Source of the DNA: Engraulis encrasicolus
Taxonomy: Eukaryota > Chordata > Actinopteri > Clupeiformes > Engraulidae
Direction: 5' to 3'
DNA: 64,000 nt
Assembly (NCBI RefSeq): GCF_034702125.1
Contig: NC_085869.1
Location: 9,666,063 to 9,730,062 of the forward strand
Made by a program: the position numbers and the translations under genes. The notes below the pieces were generated by a model that ran no database searches, was not told the DNA's origin, and was given only the letters and a program-made list of their open reading frames with translations. Of the stretch, positions 48,412 to 60,772 are shown one piece after another (positions within the stretch are counted from its first letter, which is position 1; every line of letters starts with the position of its first letter).

Positions 48412-51400
48412 ACTACCGTTATTGATTAATTTAATTCCGTGGAAACATGACGCATCTCGTGCGACAGGGCTCAGTATGTACGTCATCATGAGAACGCTTA
48501 GCGTGGCTGGTCTGAACAGGATGAAAAGACCAGGCACAACCCCCAAGGGGCTGGCAGGGACAACTATTGTCTTTCAAATGGGTCTCTGTCCTACTGGGTT
48601 ACGGTAGGATAATATGATGACCAATTACAGGAATTTGATTGTTGAGCTCCTAGCTCTAGTTCGGTGCCTTATCACAGCAGGCAGTCTCGCCATCTTTGTG
48701 TTAAGTCTGCTGTGACCCGTAGTAAGTTCTTGCTTGACTAATCAGATGTGGGGTAGTTACATTTTGATCTACAACGGCCTTTGCTACTAGGGACGGTAAA
48801 TCAATCCAGGAAGAACATTTTTAGAAACTTTATTTTGAGAATGGAAAATCTATTTACGGTTGCTTTACAACTGCACAAATGGAGGCATGTTCATACTGTA
48901 TTGTGGTGTACAATGGTGCCCGCCAGAACTGGGAATCCGCCCCTTTTTCTCATAAATCATCAATGGCTACATAACGTTTTTAATTCAGGATGAATAATTC
49001 AGAATTAAATAGTTCTGTTGAGGTTACTTTGATCTTTCATTTAATTTCGACTTGTGAAGTGTTTACATGACGCTTTGAAAGTATAATTTTAAGCTTTATT
49101 CAGAATTAAAGTGTGTTAATTGCGAATTAAATGTCTCGTGTAGGCCTAAATGTAGCAAACTACTATAAAGGAGGTCTTGTTTGCTTTGACTCTCTGTACG
49201 TTGGTGTCCTTTGCACATCCCTCTCCATCAGGCCAAGCCAAGGACACAGCCCTTTGGATCGAAAACAAACAACCATTTCAGTAGAGAATTCAGAACAAGC
49301 GGAAGGAAGTCAACAAGACTGGAAGAGCTGGGCAGCTATATCCATTTACAGTATAGCAATGTGTGTGAGAGGGGGCGTATTTGAGGTGACATTGCAGCTG
49401 TGATGAGATTAGAATAAATTACAAACTACACATAGTGTAGTCTAGCCAGACCTACAGTGATTACCATTATCATGCATTCATGCTCAGATCATTCCGAACC
49501 AAGTATGTGCACTCAGTCGCACATGATTGTGCATTTAATTTAAGGCTTAGCCCACAGCAAGCATGTCCCGAGCCTAAGAGTGAGCAAGCATTTGTTGAAG
49601 ACCACTAACCACTTGGTAAGTTGCACATGGTTGAAGACAACTGTATTGTGGGTTTAAGACAGACTCTCACCCTTATTATGATGGAGGCGAGGCAAAACAC
49701 ACGCACACGCACCTGCCTGTTAAAAAAAAACACACACACACACATACACACACCTGCCTGTGGCAGTGACTGTAAGACAGGTGCAGCGGGCCTTTATCTG
49801 ATGGTAGTGGGCGTGTTAAGAACATATGCTGAGGCCATCACCACACCGTTTACAGGACAACAACTGCAATGACTCATGTAGGCTACCCATAAACACTCCA
49901 TTACAAATGTGTATTTATTCTCATTACTGACTTGAAGCCGGGCTGCATCAAATGTGACAAGCCAGTTTGGTGCAAAGCCATGGAATTGAGAGTTGTGACA
50001 ACTGTGGTAGGCCTTCAGAAAGTCGGTTGGTGACATGACGTAATTTCAAATAGTCTACACACACCAGCTTTCTTTTCACTAGACACTAACGCAGAACCCC
50101 TACATAGCAAGCAGAAATGAATTACCCTACATTTACCTTTTATACACTTGAAGTGTGTGACACTCACTTCCTGGAACTGTTTTGGAACTAGGCCTACTGT
50201 ATGTCGATTTGTGTGTCAAAGGCTCCATGAGACGCCATCTTTGTGGAAAAATGGAACACGGGGCCAATAGGATTAGCCTGACTCTTACTTCCATGTCTTT
50301 GGTTTGGTGTATATCAACGCTTGTCACAGGAGAGGTGAGACTGGCAAGCATTTGTTGTGTCCATGTGGCAATCACTGGATGCAAATTAATTGTGATTGTG
50401 TAATTGTGTAAATGAGGCTTAGCGAACAAGATTACACCTGTGTTTTATGGTCAGATTCTATCGGTGGACATGTGAAATCCTTTAAAAAATAATTCATGTC
50501 TCCTGTTTGTTCCAAGTGCCTACTAGCAATGGCCATGCGGTCAACTGTCACTTTATCTGCCGTTTGCCAGTGTCAGCCCCAGAGAGAGATAAAAAACCCT
50601 GTGTCACTTTACACACTGTAGGTGAATTCGACATGTGTCAACGCATGCATGCGCATTTAGACAGCAATGCACCCTGGATGGAAAATGCTGCATGATGGTT
50701 AGATTTCCTGTCAAACTTCGAAATTTCGTCGACGTTGCGTTGACGAGGTGACATGTCACATGGTGTAAAACTATCGCGGGATGAATGCGGCTGCAGTCAG
50801 ATCTTGCAACCTCTGCAGTTGCTTATCCCCTTCAACGCTCGTCGGCGGACTGCCTCCGAGGTCACGCGCCCATGAACTGGTTGGTCAACAACTCACTCAC
50901 GTGTGTATATGGGTCTTGTCTCACACCTCTACACAAGTTTGCGCAGGTCCCCACTTCAGCTCCTCCTCACTGCCTGTCCCCCCACTCCTCACACGTGGTG
51001 TGTTAGTAGAGCAAACCGGTGCGAGCTCATCGTCTCGTTCATATTTGTGGCCGACTGCAAATGCGCTGTATTTAATAACACCCACATCGTGACAACAAGT
51101 TCTCACTCACGTGCTTCCGTCAACGTTGGTCGACAGCAACAAAGTCGTATGGGCTTTGTGTGTGGGTGTGTGGTGTTAGCATAGCGTAGCTGCGGGTGGG
51201 CAGGTGCAGGCCTGAATAGACCCAGTCTGGCCCGCCCAGGGGGCGGAGCATTCAGAGGGGAGAACAGGCAGCTTCAAATGAATGGCAGTTGTTACCAGAG
51301 GCATATCAGCACTCATTTATCATCCTTACAGTACGTCCAAAAGTTACTCACAGTGTGTTCATTTTATCAATTGAAATGTGTTTTAATTGATGATGTGTTA

Positions 51401-52619
51401 TCCATAGTGATGCCCAAACTTAAGAGCATTCATGGGTCAGTGATGATGTTGGACGTGCCAGCTATATACAACCACGCAGGCAGCCAGTTTGCTAGGCAGT
51501 GAGCATGCCCACTGTGTCCGTGTGAAGCATCCCGGTTAGAATTTCTGTCCGCGACGCAGCATATGGGAGTGACCTCTGCGCCGCAGTCTTGTCTCATGGC
51601 GTTAAACCATCGCGGGAACAACGTTTTTGCCAAGCCTTCACGCAGTTAGGTGAGGGCAACTGCTGGGCATCGGACCTCCTCCATGCCGTTGATAATCTAC
51701 CCTGATTGGCATTCATCTATCTGACGTGAATTGCAGGTGTAGCCCACATGCTTGTGAGGCAGTTCACTCGCTGCTCCAAGGAGGAAGCAACGTTGTTTGA
51801 TGTGTTGGGAAATCACGTTAGAGAAAACTGTCCAACTTGTTTGCCAACCATTCAACCCCTCCTCTATTGGACTAAGCAGATCTCGTTTTGATCAAGCATT
51901 TTACTGCTTGGTTGCATACGAGCCTAGTGAGAAACAGGAACCATGTGGTCTGACAGTTTGCGATATCTAACGGTAGAATAGCAACAGGCGGGAACATGTG
52001 TGTAAGAGAGGGAAGTGGTTATACTGCTAAAAATTCAGAGGTCAAACTGCCATTTGCACACCCACCCCCCATCAACTGCAAACAGCATTCTACTGCATAG
52101 ATTGGATGGTCACTACTCCAATGGGCTATAGAATGACTGTGTGTAATAATTCGTTTTTCTTTAGATTAAGGCCATTGAAATCAGAAGAATTAGGAACTGA
52201 ATTAGTAGCCTACTATTTGGCTTATTGAACATTTTTTAGGCTGGAAATCATCGCTCAAATCTGTCAACCCTGCTTTTAGCCGTGTTCATGCTACAGATGC
52301 CAATAAAAAACAGTGACCTACTGAATGAGTGACCTATTTGTGTGTTGATTGTTGGGGTAAAATAAATGGTCATGGACATGGTGGTAATATAAATAAATAA
52401 TGAGACACAGTTTGTGAGTGCGGATTTTTCTTCCTGAAGTTGATACATTTTATCGCACACCCAAAGACTTTCGTTTTTTTCCAAGAAGTTGAGCGTGTCT
52501 CCTTTGCCAAAACTTGATTGTTGGGGTAGACAAGTACAAGACACCATAATGTATTTATCACTGGAGGGTGCCACAGAAAATACAGCCCATGCACCATACT
52601 GAGTGAAAAGGGCATATGG
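48412..52619. other. 4.2 kb with no recognised gene or element
   Basis: This is the longest stretch without identified repeats. GC-richer patches occur at 50780-51260 and 51500-51650, each with open frames of 60-100 codons on both strands but no recognisable motif. A poly-A/(ac)n patch is at 49720-49752. If the window holds an unrecognised regulatory or non-coding gene, this is a reasonable place for it, but nothing here proves it. Confidence 0.4.
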
Positions 52620-52627
52620 GCTGTATG

Positions 52628-52900
52628 CAGGGCCGGATTAACGCTCAGGCTAGATATGGCTGAAGCCTAGGGAGCCCCACCTGCCAGGGGCCCACTGGTT
52701 GCCCAAAAGTAAAAAATTGCAGAATTGGGACATGGTGCAATGTTGAAAAATTGATCCACCGTGTTGAGAAAAGTTGGCAGACATTCTATCCTGAATTTCT
52801 AGCTCATAAATATGACACTGTCTATGTACAAAATTTGCCTTCAAGGGGCCCCACAGCAACCTGTAGCCTAGGGGGCCCGGGCCATCTTAATCCGGCCCTG
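52628..52900. mobile_element. hAT MITE with perfect 8-bp TSD
   Basis: CAGGGCCGGATTAA and the inverse TTAATCCGGCCCTG are flanked by gctgtatg (52620-52627 and 52901-52908). Its ends are related to those of the 37399 element. Confidence 0.93.
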
Positions 52901-52944
52901 GCTGTATGTATGTGTGGTGTCACACATACATAGGATAGGCTAGC

Positions 52945-53163
52945 CAGTGTTGCCAGATGTGTCTGACCAAATCCCGCCCAAAAGGTTCTCAAAAACCGCC
53001 AAAATGCGCTAAATTCCGCCAAAATTCAACAAATTACATTGACTTCTATGGGCCCAAAACGGCTTAAAAAAACGCCAAATGGCCAATTTTTCCCGTTTTT
53101 GCCCGCCGACGCTCATCCCAAGTAGCCCAATTGGGCGGGCACCCGCCCAATCTGGCAACACTG
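52945..53163. mobile_element. hAT MITE with perfect 8-bp TSD
   Basis: CAGTGTTGCCAGAT and the inverse ATCTGGCAACACTG are flanked by aggctagc (52937-52944 and 53164-53171). The interior has cccgcccaa repeats in both orientations. Confidence 0.93.
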
Positions 53164-53279
53164 AGGCTAGCACAGACAAGAAGGCAAACACCATTACAGT
53201 ACCTGGCGCCTTTACTACAAACACACTTCACTGCAGTCAGAACTGGGGTCGCCGGTGGACCTATTAAACTATTTGCTGA

Positions 53280-53386
53280 AAATGTTCCACTTTCAGAGTG
53301 AGAAGTCAGCACACTTAGAATCCTTTTTGTTGCATTTTATTATTTCACGGCAGGATAACGTTTCGACCTCAACAGTCTTATTCAGA
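53280..53386 (-). repeat. Fragment of the hammerhead-like foldback family
   Basis: On the minus strand the block reads ctgaataagactgttgaggt, then cgaaacgttatcc, then a diverged arm. The order matches the centre of 44788-45074. Confidence 0.5.
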
Positions 53387-53656
53387 TTCTCGCCAACATC
53401 ATAACAACAATGCTATGACAGTACAGAGAGCCGTAAGCAGAGACGTTCCAAATGAATCTTTGCCGTAAGTAACAGATTAAGACATTACAATTTTGGTGAC
53501 AGTAAGGTTATTAAAATACGCTTCTCGCCAACATCATAACAACAATGCTATGACAGTACAGAGAGCCGTAAGCAGAGACGTTCCAAATGAATCTTTGCCG
53601 TAAGTAACAGATTAAGACATTACAATTTTGGTGACAGTAAGGTTATTAAAATAGGC
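53387..53656 (+). repeat. Perfect 135-bp tandem duplication
   Basis: ttctcgccaacatcataaca...ggttattaaaata at 53387-53521 is repeated from 53522 without visible differences until the final bases. Confidence 0.95.
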
Positions 53657-54118
53657 TCTGCACTAAGGGGTTAAGGGTGCGCAGTAGGAGCTAAGTGATA
53701 TCAGAAACACCAGCTGGGGTATCACTCAGCAAACACGTTTGATGAGGGACTTTTTGGGCAGGTGAGACAGGAAGTCTATGTATACCAGACACCTGCAAGA
53801 TCAAAGTCTATGTACTGTAAATAGTAGGCTTATTGTGTGCCTGTCTGGCTATCTATAGGCCTAGTGACTTCTCCAAATATTGTGTTATGTAGGCACTACC
53901 GTATTTTACACCACACAGCCCAACATTTATAACATTTGTACTGTATACTTCATTCATCACTATACTCATACCAACCGCCCTATTTTGACATGTTTTAACC
54001 CTTTCCATCCTGTGCTCCTTGTTTATTATCCTTGTGCCTGCCCATCAACTGACCCCCACTGTCCTGGTACCTCCCACAGGCCCTGCAACAGTTCACTGTT
54101 AATGAATAACTTGTGCAA

Positions 54119-54121
<3 letters not shown>

Positions 54122-54210
<89 letters not shown>
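54122..54210 (+). repeat. (TG)n microsatellite
   Basis: About 89 bp of pure TG. Confidence 0.98.
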
Positions 54211-54212
<2 letters not shown>

Positions 54213-54717
54213 GGTGTGTGTCATGTAAAGGCAAAAATAAAGGCTATTCTGTGGGAGGCTTTGGTTAATTTGTCGGCCGAAATGCCACAAATGGGCATCA
54301 ACTGTGTGTCCTGTTTCCTGTGGTGGGAGTTATTGTAAAGCGCACATCAAGCATTAACCATGGCTAGGGGTGCCAACAGAGGGGGGGGGGGCAAAAAGGA
54401 GAGTTGTCCCGGGCCCAGGGAGATAAGGGGCCCAGAATGAGGTCCTCATTAAATTGTATGTATTGCATGGGCTGGGGGGGGTTCAGACCTTTTCAGGCCC
54501 TGTCAAACTTTGTCGAGAGCCGTTAGAGGCTCTGACCATGAGACTGTGCCGTGATGACCAGCCATTTCCACTGCCCACTGAAACTCAGTCATGCAGGTCT
54601 CCACAGTTGTCGGTCTCTCCCTCCTCCTCATCCCAAAGTTAACTCCTCTACAGTACATTTAGTACTCAAAGTTCGTCTCGAAGTTACAGGCATTTCTTTA
54701 TCTTACACATATCAAGG

Positions 54718-54902
54718 TTTTTTGTGGCATTTTAAGGCTTTATTATAACAGGACAGTATGAGAGGAGACAGGAAACAAATGTGTGAGAGAGATGGGGTAG
54801 GGCTGGGAAATGACCACAGCTGGACTCGAACCGGGGTCCCTGTGGGCATGTACTGTAAGCCCAAATATGAGGGGTTTAGCGCGCTGCGCCACAACGCCCC
54901 CC
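54718..54902 (-). mobile_element. tRNA-derived SINE
   Basis: The minus-strand head is gttgtggcgcagcgcgctaa (A box) then ccccggttcgagtccagc (B box). The body includes catttcccagccctacccc and the tail is gtcctgttataataaagcc. It shares its tail with 44548-44736. Confidence 0.85.
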
Positions 54903-55465
54903 ACAGTAACTCCTTTATACTCGTTTTCAGTAGCTCTCTTCAGTTTCTGCCTCCTCCTCCACATATCTTGGTAACTCCCGCTTTCCTGCATGCTTGAAGC
55001 AATACTGCTGTAGTCCAGCAACTTTTGTTAACAAAGGCACCTTTCATTGCTGCGATACCAGCCAGAGTCACCACTATCAGCTGTGTTACAAATAGTTTCA
55101 CTCTGGTGTCATCAAATTCCAGGCCTTGGTCAGACAGCAAGGCCTGTGTCTGTTAATACACTACAAGCATGCTTCAGTGTTTTGAACACAACATTTACCT
55201 CATGCTCTAGTCTGGGCATGCATACTGTATCTATGATTAGCCTGTTGCAGGTGCATGCTTACCATACGGTATCATACCCTTTCATACCATGTCTCACCAT
55301 AGCCTACTATACCATACATACAGTAAATATGCTGCCATTTGTTATTAGCTACTTATGCTGAGCTTCTGGAGCACATAGTGAGTTTCCTGAGCAGTCCTCT
55401 ACATTGGAAAAGCAGGTTGTGCGTCTAAGCATGGGGCATATCTACTGTAAACTGTGACTGTTTTT

Positions 55466-55691
55466 TACATTACATTACATTGCACTTAGCTGACGCTTTC
55501 ATTTATTCAAAGCAACTTACAACTATTCTTTTTCAGGGTATTGGTTACAGTCCCTGGAGCAATGTGGGGTTAGGTGCCTTGCTCAAGGGCACTTCAGCCA
55601 TGGATGGAGATGTAGGGAGAGGTCAGGGGGAATTTGAACCGGCAACTCCTAGATTGAAAGACGAACTCTCTAACCACTAGGCCACAGCTGA
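55466..55691 (-). mobile_element. tRNA-derived SINE with (acatt)n tail
   Basis: The minus-strand head is gtggcctagtggttagag and ccggttcaaattccccc. The plus-strand body has ggttacagtccctggagcaa and cagccatggatggagatg. It is a good full-length copy. Confidence 0.85.
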
Positions 55692-55699
55692 CTTCACTA

Positions 55700-56600
55700 A
55701 TTTCACTACAGCATGAACACACATACACACAAATTGACATTTTTTTTACAGAACACATTTAGTAAAAATATAGCAAAATACATTTACTGGCTGCAGTCAC
55801 GTGTACTCTTGTTCTCTTCTTTATTTGCATCTTATCGGAATAACATCGTAAGACCAGTATGATACACGAGGCATGTCACTCACAACTCTGCTGATAACAC
55901 ACAGCAAGAAGGAAGTAAGACTTGGGCCTGTACCGTACGTACTGTAATTGGATTTATTTAAAGACAAGAAGAGGGAAACGTGTTTTTATAAGCAGAAGTT
56001 ACCATGACACGTCAGCCCTCTGCTCACACACCCATGATGTTGACAATCATAGCGTGGGTAAGCGATCATAGCTTGAAATGCGGCCTTCAAGCATGTCACC
56101 TAACAGTCTACAGGGGCCTGTTCCACCTGATATACAAGCGTATTCAGTAACGGTGCATTTGTTTGGGCTGGAAAACAGAGTCTGAAAACAGAAGCCAAGC
56201 AGTGTCATGGGAACACACTGAGACGTCACAATCACCATGGGAGACCAAAAATAGGCCACTGCATATGGAGTAGGAGGGGAATAGGATTCTTCTTTTTCTG
56301 TTTTTGGCCTATATTATAACCTCTCATTCATCTCTTCATTTGAAGATTCATTCATGCTAGATTTCCACAAAATACAGGTTTTGTAAAAGGTTCTTGTGAG
56401 GTCATGCAACTTTGTACAGCCATGATCTGGTCTATTTGTTTATTCACATATTGTATGTAGGCCTATTTAAAGTTTTATTTTTGAGCAAATATAGGAAATA
56501 TGACTGGAAATCCCCACATATATATTTTTAGTTTTATTTTAGCACAGGAAATTCCCACATATTTCCACCCAAACTACTAGAGCTCTAGACCTTTGGGGAT
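55700..56600. other. No gene recognised
   Basis: AT-rich sequence with no supported structure. Confidence 0.4.
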
Positions 56601-56609
56601 CTAGAGCAG

Positions 56610-56700
56610 TGGTTCTCAACCTTTCTCTTTCTCAAGGGACCCATATTTTTAACTTTGTAATAAACATTTTTGACCCCCAGTGTGCTGCATTGAACACATT
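56610..56700 (+). mobile_element. Truncated hAT-like end
   Basis: The sequence cagtggttctcaacc followed by tttctctttctcaagggacc is typical of a hAT terminus. No matching right end was found. Confidence 0.5.
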
Positions 56701-56834
56701 CACGTCACAAGTCATTGTTATAACTAACTTGTGTATTTTAAATAGGTGTGCAATGTTGGCCTTGAATTGTGTTGTCTTGTCGTCACATATATGAATTAAA
56801 TGCTTTCTCATTGACTTCACATATATTACATTAA

Positions 56835-57349
56835 AGGGACACAGTGAGTTTTTTAGTTGTTTATTTTCAGAATTCATGCTGCCCATTCACTAATGTTACC
56901 TTTTTCATGAATACTTAACACCACCCAGGGGCGCTGATAAAAATTCTGGGCCCCATGAAAGATTAAAATTTTGGGCCCCCAAAATGACAAATTATTATCA
57001 GCATCCGTCCAGGGCCCTGTCAGAGTTGTCGGGCCCTTAGAATCTGTAACACCTTACGCGGCACCCATGACACCACCATCAAATACCACCATCAAGTATT
57101 CATTATGACTGGAAAAATGTCACTTTTCATACATGAAAAGGGGGATCTTCTCCATGGTCCGCCATTTTGAATTTCCAAAAAAAGCAATTTTTAGCTGCAA
57201 AAATGACTGTACTTGGACCATGGTAGAAAATATTTGTTTATTACTTAGTAAACTTTCATGTAAAGATAAAATTTGGCAATAGGCAGCCCAGTTTCAATGA
57301 GCAGCATAGTTGCAGTACCTTTTTTGACCATTTCCTGCACAGTGTCCTT
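56835..57349 (-). mobile_element. TTAA-flanked MITE containing a nested hAT MITE
   Basis: AGGGACACAGTG and the inverse-matching CACAGTGTCCTT ends abut TTAA at 56831-56834 and 57350-57353. The minus strand carries ggaaattcaaaatggcggac and catgtatgaaaagtgac, the hallmark internal sequence also at 13440-13620 and 59060-59200. A second element is nested at 56926-57069. Confidence 0.88.
56926..57069. mobile_element. Nested hAT MITE with perfect 8-bp TSD
   Basis: CAGGGGCGCTG and the inverse of GCGGCACCCATG form the ends, and acaccacc flanks both sides (56918-56925 and 57070-57077). The interior repeats gggcccc. Confidence 0.85.
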
Positions 57350-57529
57350 TTAAAATGAAGATGAAGAGGACTTTGCAACCACTCGTGGATGTTTGGTGAC
57401 CACAGGCTGGAAACTACCGACCTACAATAGAAAACAGGATCTTTCACATTGGGTGTAGGTGTTTTGCCACTAGCCACTCTTCTACAGAACTATCAGGGGT
57501 TTTTTTTCCTCCCCAGGTGTGATCTGGAT

Positions 57530-57959
57530 CAGTGGTTTTCAAAGTGGGTCCCTGGTGGCTGCGAGGGAGTGCTAGGGGGGCCTTGTAGCCAGGCCGTGCC
57601 CTCCTAGTGACGCAACAGCTTCAGCGTTGCTACCAAGAGATTTGAAAGTCGATGATAATCAGGTTAGGGGCCTTGACAAGTTGGAAATAAAAAGTATAAC
57701 AAAACAAAATAAATACTTTCAAAATGAATGTACACCAAAATAAACAATAAGCTGAACATTATTCCCATTGGTTAAGAACTACATTGTAATAACCTATTGC
57801 ATCTCTAAACATTACAACTATTAGCATTATTCTTTATTTTCCAATGGGGGCACTGACACACAAACACTATGGTTACAAAAGAGGGTGTGCAGAAAAAAAT
57901 AGTGTGGCTGGAATCTATACAGGGGGATCTCTTGCCATGGTAGAGTTTGGGGACCCCTG
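57530..57959. mobile_element. Possible hAT-type element
   Basis: The left end cagtggttttcaaagtggg resembles a hAT terminus, and the right side ends gtttggggacccctg. The flanks do not match as a target duplication, so the right boundary is uncertain. Confidence 0.4.
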
Positions 57960-58397
57960 ATCAAAAGCAGAGGTCAGGCCTATAGCTAGGACAAAAGCGC
58001 CATCTAGTGATACACTTTGTTTAGACTGTACAAATGCTACATTACAATCCCTTTCCATGTAGTCAATGGTCAAAAAAATATATCGTAATATTCATTTCAT
58101 TATTATTATTATTTTTGATTAGACCTACTGTACTGTACCTATTTCTACAACTTCAGTGTCAAATGCATGTTGTAAATACATTAACTACAGCTGTTGACAG
58201 CTCAACTAAATAGCCTACTGTGTAGGGCAGGTCTACGTCTTCTTTCAGGATCATAATTATAAACAGAAGGTTCCCACGACCAAGAATATCTGATAACATT
58301 TCAGAAGATCAAGTTTGACACCTGTTCAGCAAGAGGTTGCCACTGGAGTATATCTACATCCTGAAACCGTAGTCTGGGTACACCATCATCCTTTATA

Positions 58398-58819
58398 GGA
58401 ACAGGCCAAACTTTTTTTGATTTTCATATATTTGTAGTATTTCCAAGCATTATTCATGAATGTTCATATCATTGTTGTCTATGTATTTGCATTGCCTAGT
58501 TGAATGGTATAGCCAAGTTAAGCGTAGCAATGCAAGTCTGGGGGCAAACAAAACATCCTCAAATGTACTTATAAAGTTCTTTAAAATGAATGGAAAATTC
58601 ACCAGAGGGCAAATCAGCTATTTAATCCCGTCCTGTGATCACTTGTGGCTTGATGCTATTGCTGCCCATTTAATTCCAGTGATTATGCTAAGCTATGATA
58701 ATTCTGATCCAACAAAAAGGTAAGTACTGAAAACACTGAGAAGAAAATGATAATGCACGTTCGTGAATGCTTGGAAATACTGCAAATATGTGAAAATCAA
58801 AAATGGGTGGACTATTCCT
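58398..58819. mobile_element. TTAA-type MITE
   Basis: The left side (ggaacaggccaaactttttt, tgattttcatatatttgtag, tatttccaagcatt) is inverted at the right (aatgcttggaaatactgcaa...gtggactattcc), next to TTAA at 58820-58823. The internal 87-codon frame has no recognisable domain. Confidence 0.75.
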
Positions 58820-59039
58820 TTAAACATCATTCCCTAGTAATGTAGGCAAAAAGAGAGTTACTTAGTTAACACAGATACTAACTTTGCTGCTTTGTGTTTG
58901 ATACTACATTGGCCACACAAAAACAGGCAGTTATTGTGCTTCCCTTTAATGTGTATGCACTGTGTAGGCTGGTGCCCATATCAGGTATTGCTGCTCATTA
59001 AAACGGCCTATAGCCAAACTAAATAAATATTTACTAATA

Positions 59040-59273
59040 ATATCAAAGTACATAAAGTTTCCTGGTAAAAATGTCTATTTCTGGAAAGTCAAAATGGCAG
59101 ACATGGAGAAGGGCCACTTTTTTCATGTATGAAGAGAGGAATTTGACCAGTCATAATGTACACTTAGAATTTGATGGCAAGTCTTCATGAAAAAAGGCAA
59201 CCTTTGAGAATGGGCAGAATGCTTTGTGGAAAGAAACTGCTAACAATACACAGGGCACCTTTACGTATGCAAC
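59040..59273 (+). mobile_element. TTAA-type MITE copy, partial
   Basis: ctatttctggaaagtcaaaa, tggcagacatggagaa and the cagggcacctttac end match the 13419 and 56835 family. Confidence 0.65.
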
Positions 59274-59347
59274 GTATATGTAAAAGAGGATAAACCCACA
59301 AACTCAACTCATGATATCTCACACATCACACAAACCCGAGTGATTTC

Positions 59348-59360
<13 letters not shown>

Positions 59361-59378
<18 letters not shown>

Positions 59379-59381
59379 GAG
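59361..59381 (+). repeat. (GA)n microsatellite
   Basis: A short GA run just past the atp5po polyadenylation signal. Confidence 0.95.
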
Positions 59382-59525
59382 ACATATGTTACAGAATATT
59401 TATTATGAACACAACAGGGGGCATTTTATTTAACGTCGAAACGGAGACAGACAAGGTCTCTCTACTCTGGGGTTGACTCGTCAGGTCTGGTCATGGAAGG
59501 GACGGTGCGGTGGAGTCCACAGGAC
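59380..59525 (-). other. atp5po: atp5po 3' untranslated region
   Basis: This is the sequence downstream of the atp5po stop on the minus strand. It is short and contains two AATAAA hexamers (plus-strand tttatt at 59425-59430 and 59399-59404). The end is an estimate: cleavage normally falls 10-30 bases past the signal, close to the GA-rich tract at 59361-59381. Confidence 0.6.
59399..59404 (-). terminator. atp5po: Polyadenylation signal AATAAA of atp5po
   Basis: A canonical AATAAA on the minus strand lies about 125 bases past the atp5po stop codon. A second AATAAA at 59425-59430 could also be used. Confidence 0.6.
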
Positions 59526-59636
59526 TTAGGAATCCCTGATCAGCTTGGTGAGCTTCTGCACCTTGGTCTTGGTGGACATGTCCACGTACTTGTCACCGAT
59601 GCTGACGATCATGCCGCCCAGGATGGCCGAGTCGGT
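59526..59636 (-). CDS. atp5po: atp5po terminal coding exon (OSCP C-terminus)
   Basis: This exon encodes the last 36 residues of OSCP plus a TAA stop. It opens with [20 protein letters not shown] and closes with [12 protein letters not shown]. The [14 protein letters not shown] stretch is the conserved C-terminal signature of the OSCP/delta family, in the part of the protein that contacts the b subunit of the stalk. The acceptor is a TG-rich tract ending in CAG, at phase 0. The total of 65 codons in the two visible exons fits the C-terminal third of a protein of about 210 residues. No frameshift or missing conserved residue is seen, so the gene looks intact here. Confidence 0.95.
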   Translation of the reverse strand, partial: TDSAILGGMIVSIGDKYVDMSTKTKVQKLTKLIRDS

Positions 59637-59929
59637 CTGCACACAACACACACGCGCGCGCGCACACACACGCGCACACAAAACAAATGTCCATGTCAGT
59701 CACATCATACAGTAACCTACAGCGTAAAAAGAAAACTCTGGTGGCATGGCAGTGAAACGCCACCGAGGACACCTGGGTCACGCTGCATAGACACACACTC
59801 ACAAAAACGGTAACTTGCACCCGTAACATACTGTGTACAGTACTAATGGCTGACAATTAAAAAGGCCACCAAGGACAGCCGGGTCATAACCGCACTACAC
59901 ACACAGACTACAAGTAGTGTAGTGACACT

Positions 59930-60772
59930 TAGGGCTGGGCAATATGGAAAAAAAAACAAGATCACGATATGGATTACTTTATATCACGATAACGATATAC
60001 ATCACGATTATAGCACAATATTATATGGTTGTGACGTCATCGGTCGAATGCTCCATTCATTTCAACGGGGCTCCCCAACGTTCGCACGTCTGTTATTTTT
60101 CGATAACGGACGGGTTGGTCTATAACAGACCGCTGTCAATGGCAACAAGACTTTTCACTGCTAAAGCGACTTGATAGACAACACCTGTTGTCCTGGCTAC
60201 CTAGCTGTTAGCGGTGTTCCACAACGGCACTGTTTTTGCGCAGCGACAATCCTTTGACATTAAAAACTAGAATAGCCCAGACTTCACATTAAATAGGCCT
60301 AAAGAAATGTCCCTGCCATGTGTGAATCATTTAAGTATATCCATATAATAAGCGGGTTAACTTTCGGCGAGTCGGTCGCTTTGTGGAATAGCAGCACTTC
60401 GGAGAGAACAAGACCCCTCCGCTCCGCGTCGGGGTCTAAAGATTCTCTCTGTCGTGCTGCTATTCCACGGTAGCGACCTTCTCGCCGAACGTTAACCCTT
60501 ACATAACATACGTTTTCAGTTATTCTCTTTATTTGCTCTTTATTTTTTCATGTTGCAAAACAACCTTTCGTTAAAGTGGATCTTTTTATTCTTATATTTA
60601 CAGTTACATTAACTTCTAGTGTATGTTGTGACAACATGAAATGTAACTAAATGATATTTAATTGTGTAAAATTGAAAAATTACTATCACGATATAAACGA
60701 TATAGGAGAAAGGTCACGATATACACTTTTATATCACGATAACGATATATATCGTCATATTGCCCAGCCCTA
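59930..60772. mobile_element. hAT element carrying a second nested element
   Basis: TAGGGCTGGGCAATAT and the inverse ATATTGCCCAGCCCTA are flanked by gtgacact and gtgacacg (7 of 8). Cacgatat motifs lie inside both ends. The middle is replaced by a copy of the foldback-ended repeat (60021-60503). It lies in the last atp5po intron. Confidence 0.88.
60021..60503. mobile_element. Uninterrupted copy of the foldback-ended repeat
   Basis: It is nearly identical to the two halves found at 21568-21812 and 23100-23314. It carries the same hairpin at 60352-60500 (cgctttgtggaatagcagca and inverse). Confidence 0.85.

Noticed and set aside
54122..54338. 152-codon frame crossing a TG tract (starts 53880)
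   Set aside because: Cysteine-valine repeats from a microsatellite explain the length.
54718..54902. tRNA gene on the minus strand
   Set aside because: The A and B boxes are present, but there is no cloverleaf with acceptor pairing and a SINE body and tail follow; it is a tRNA-derived SINE.
58460..58723. 87-codon frame ending near a GTAAGT
   Set aside because: It lies wholly within a TTAA-type MITE with inverted ends, so the splice-like sequence is probably incidental.
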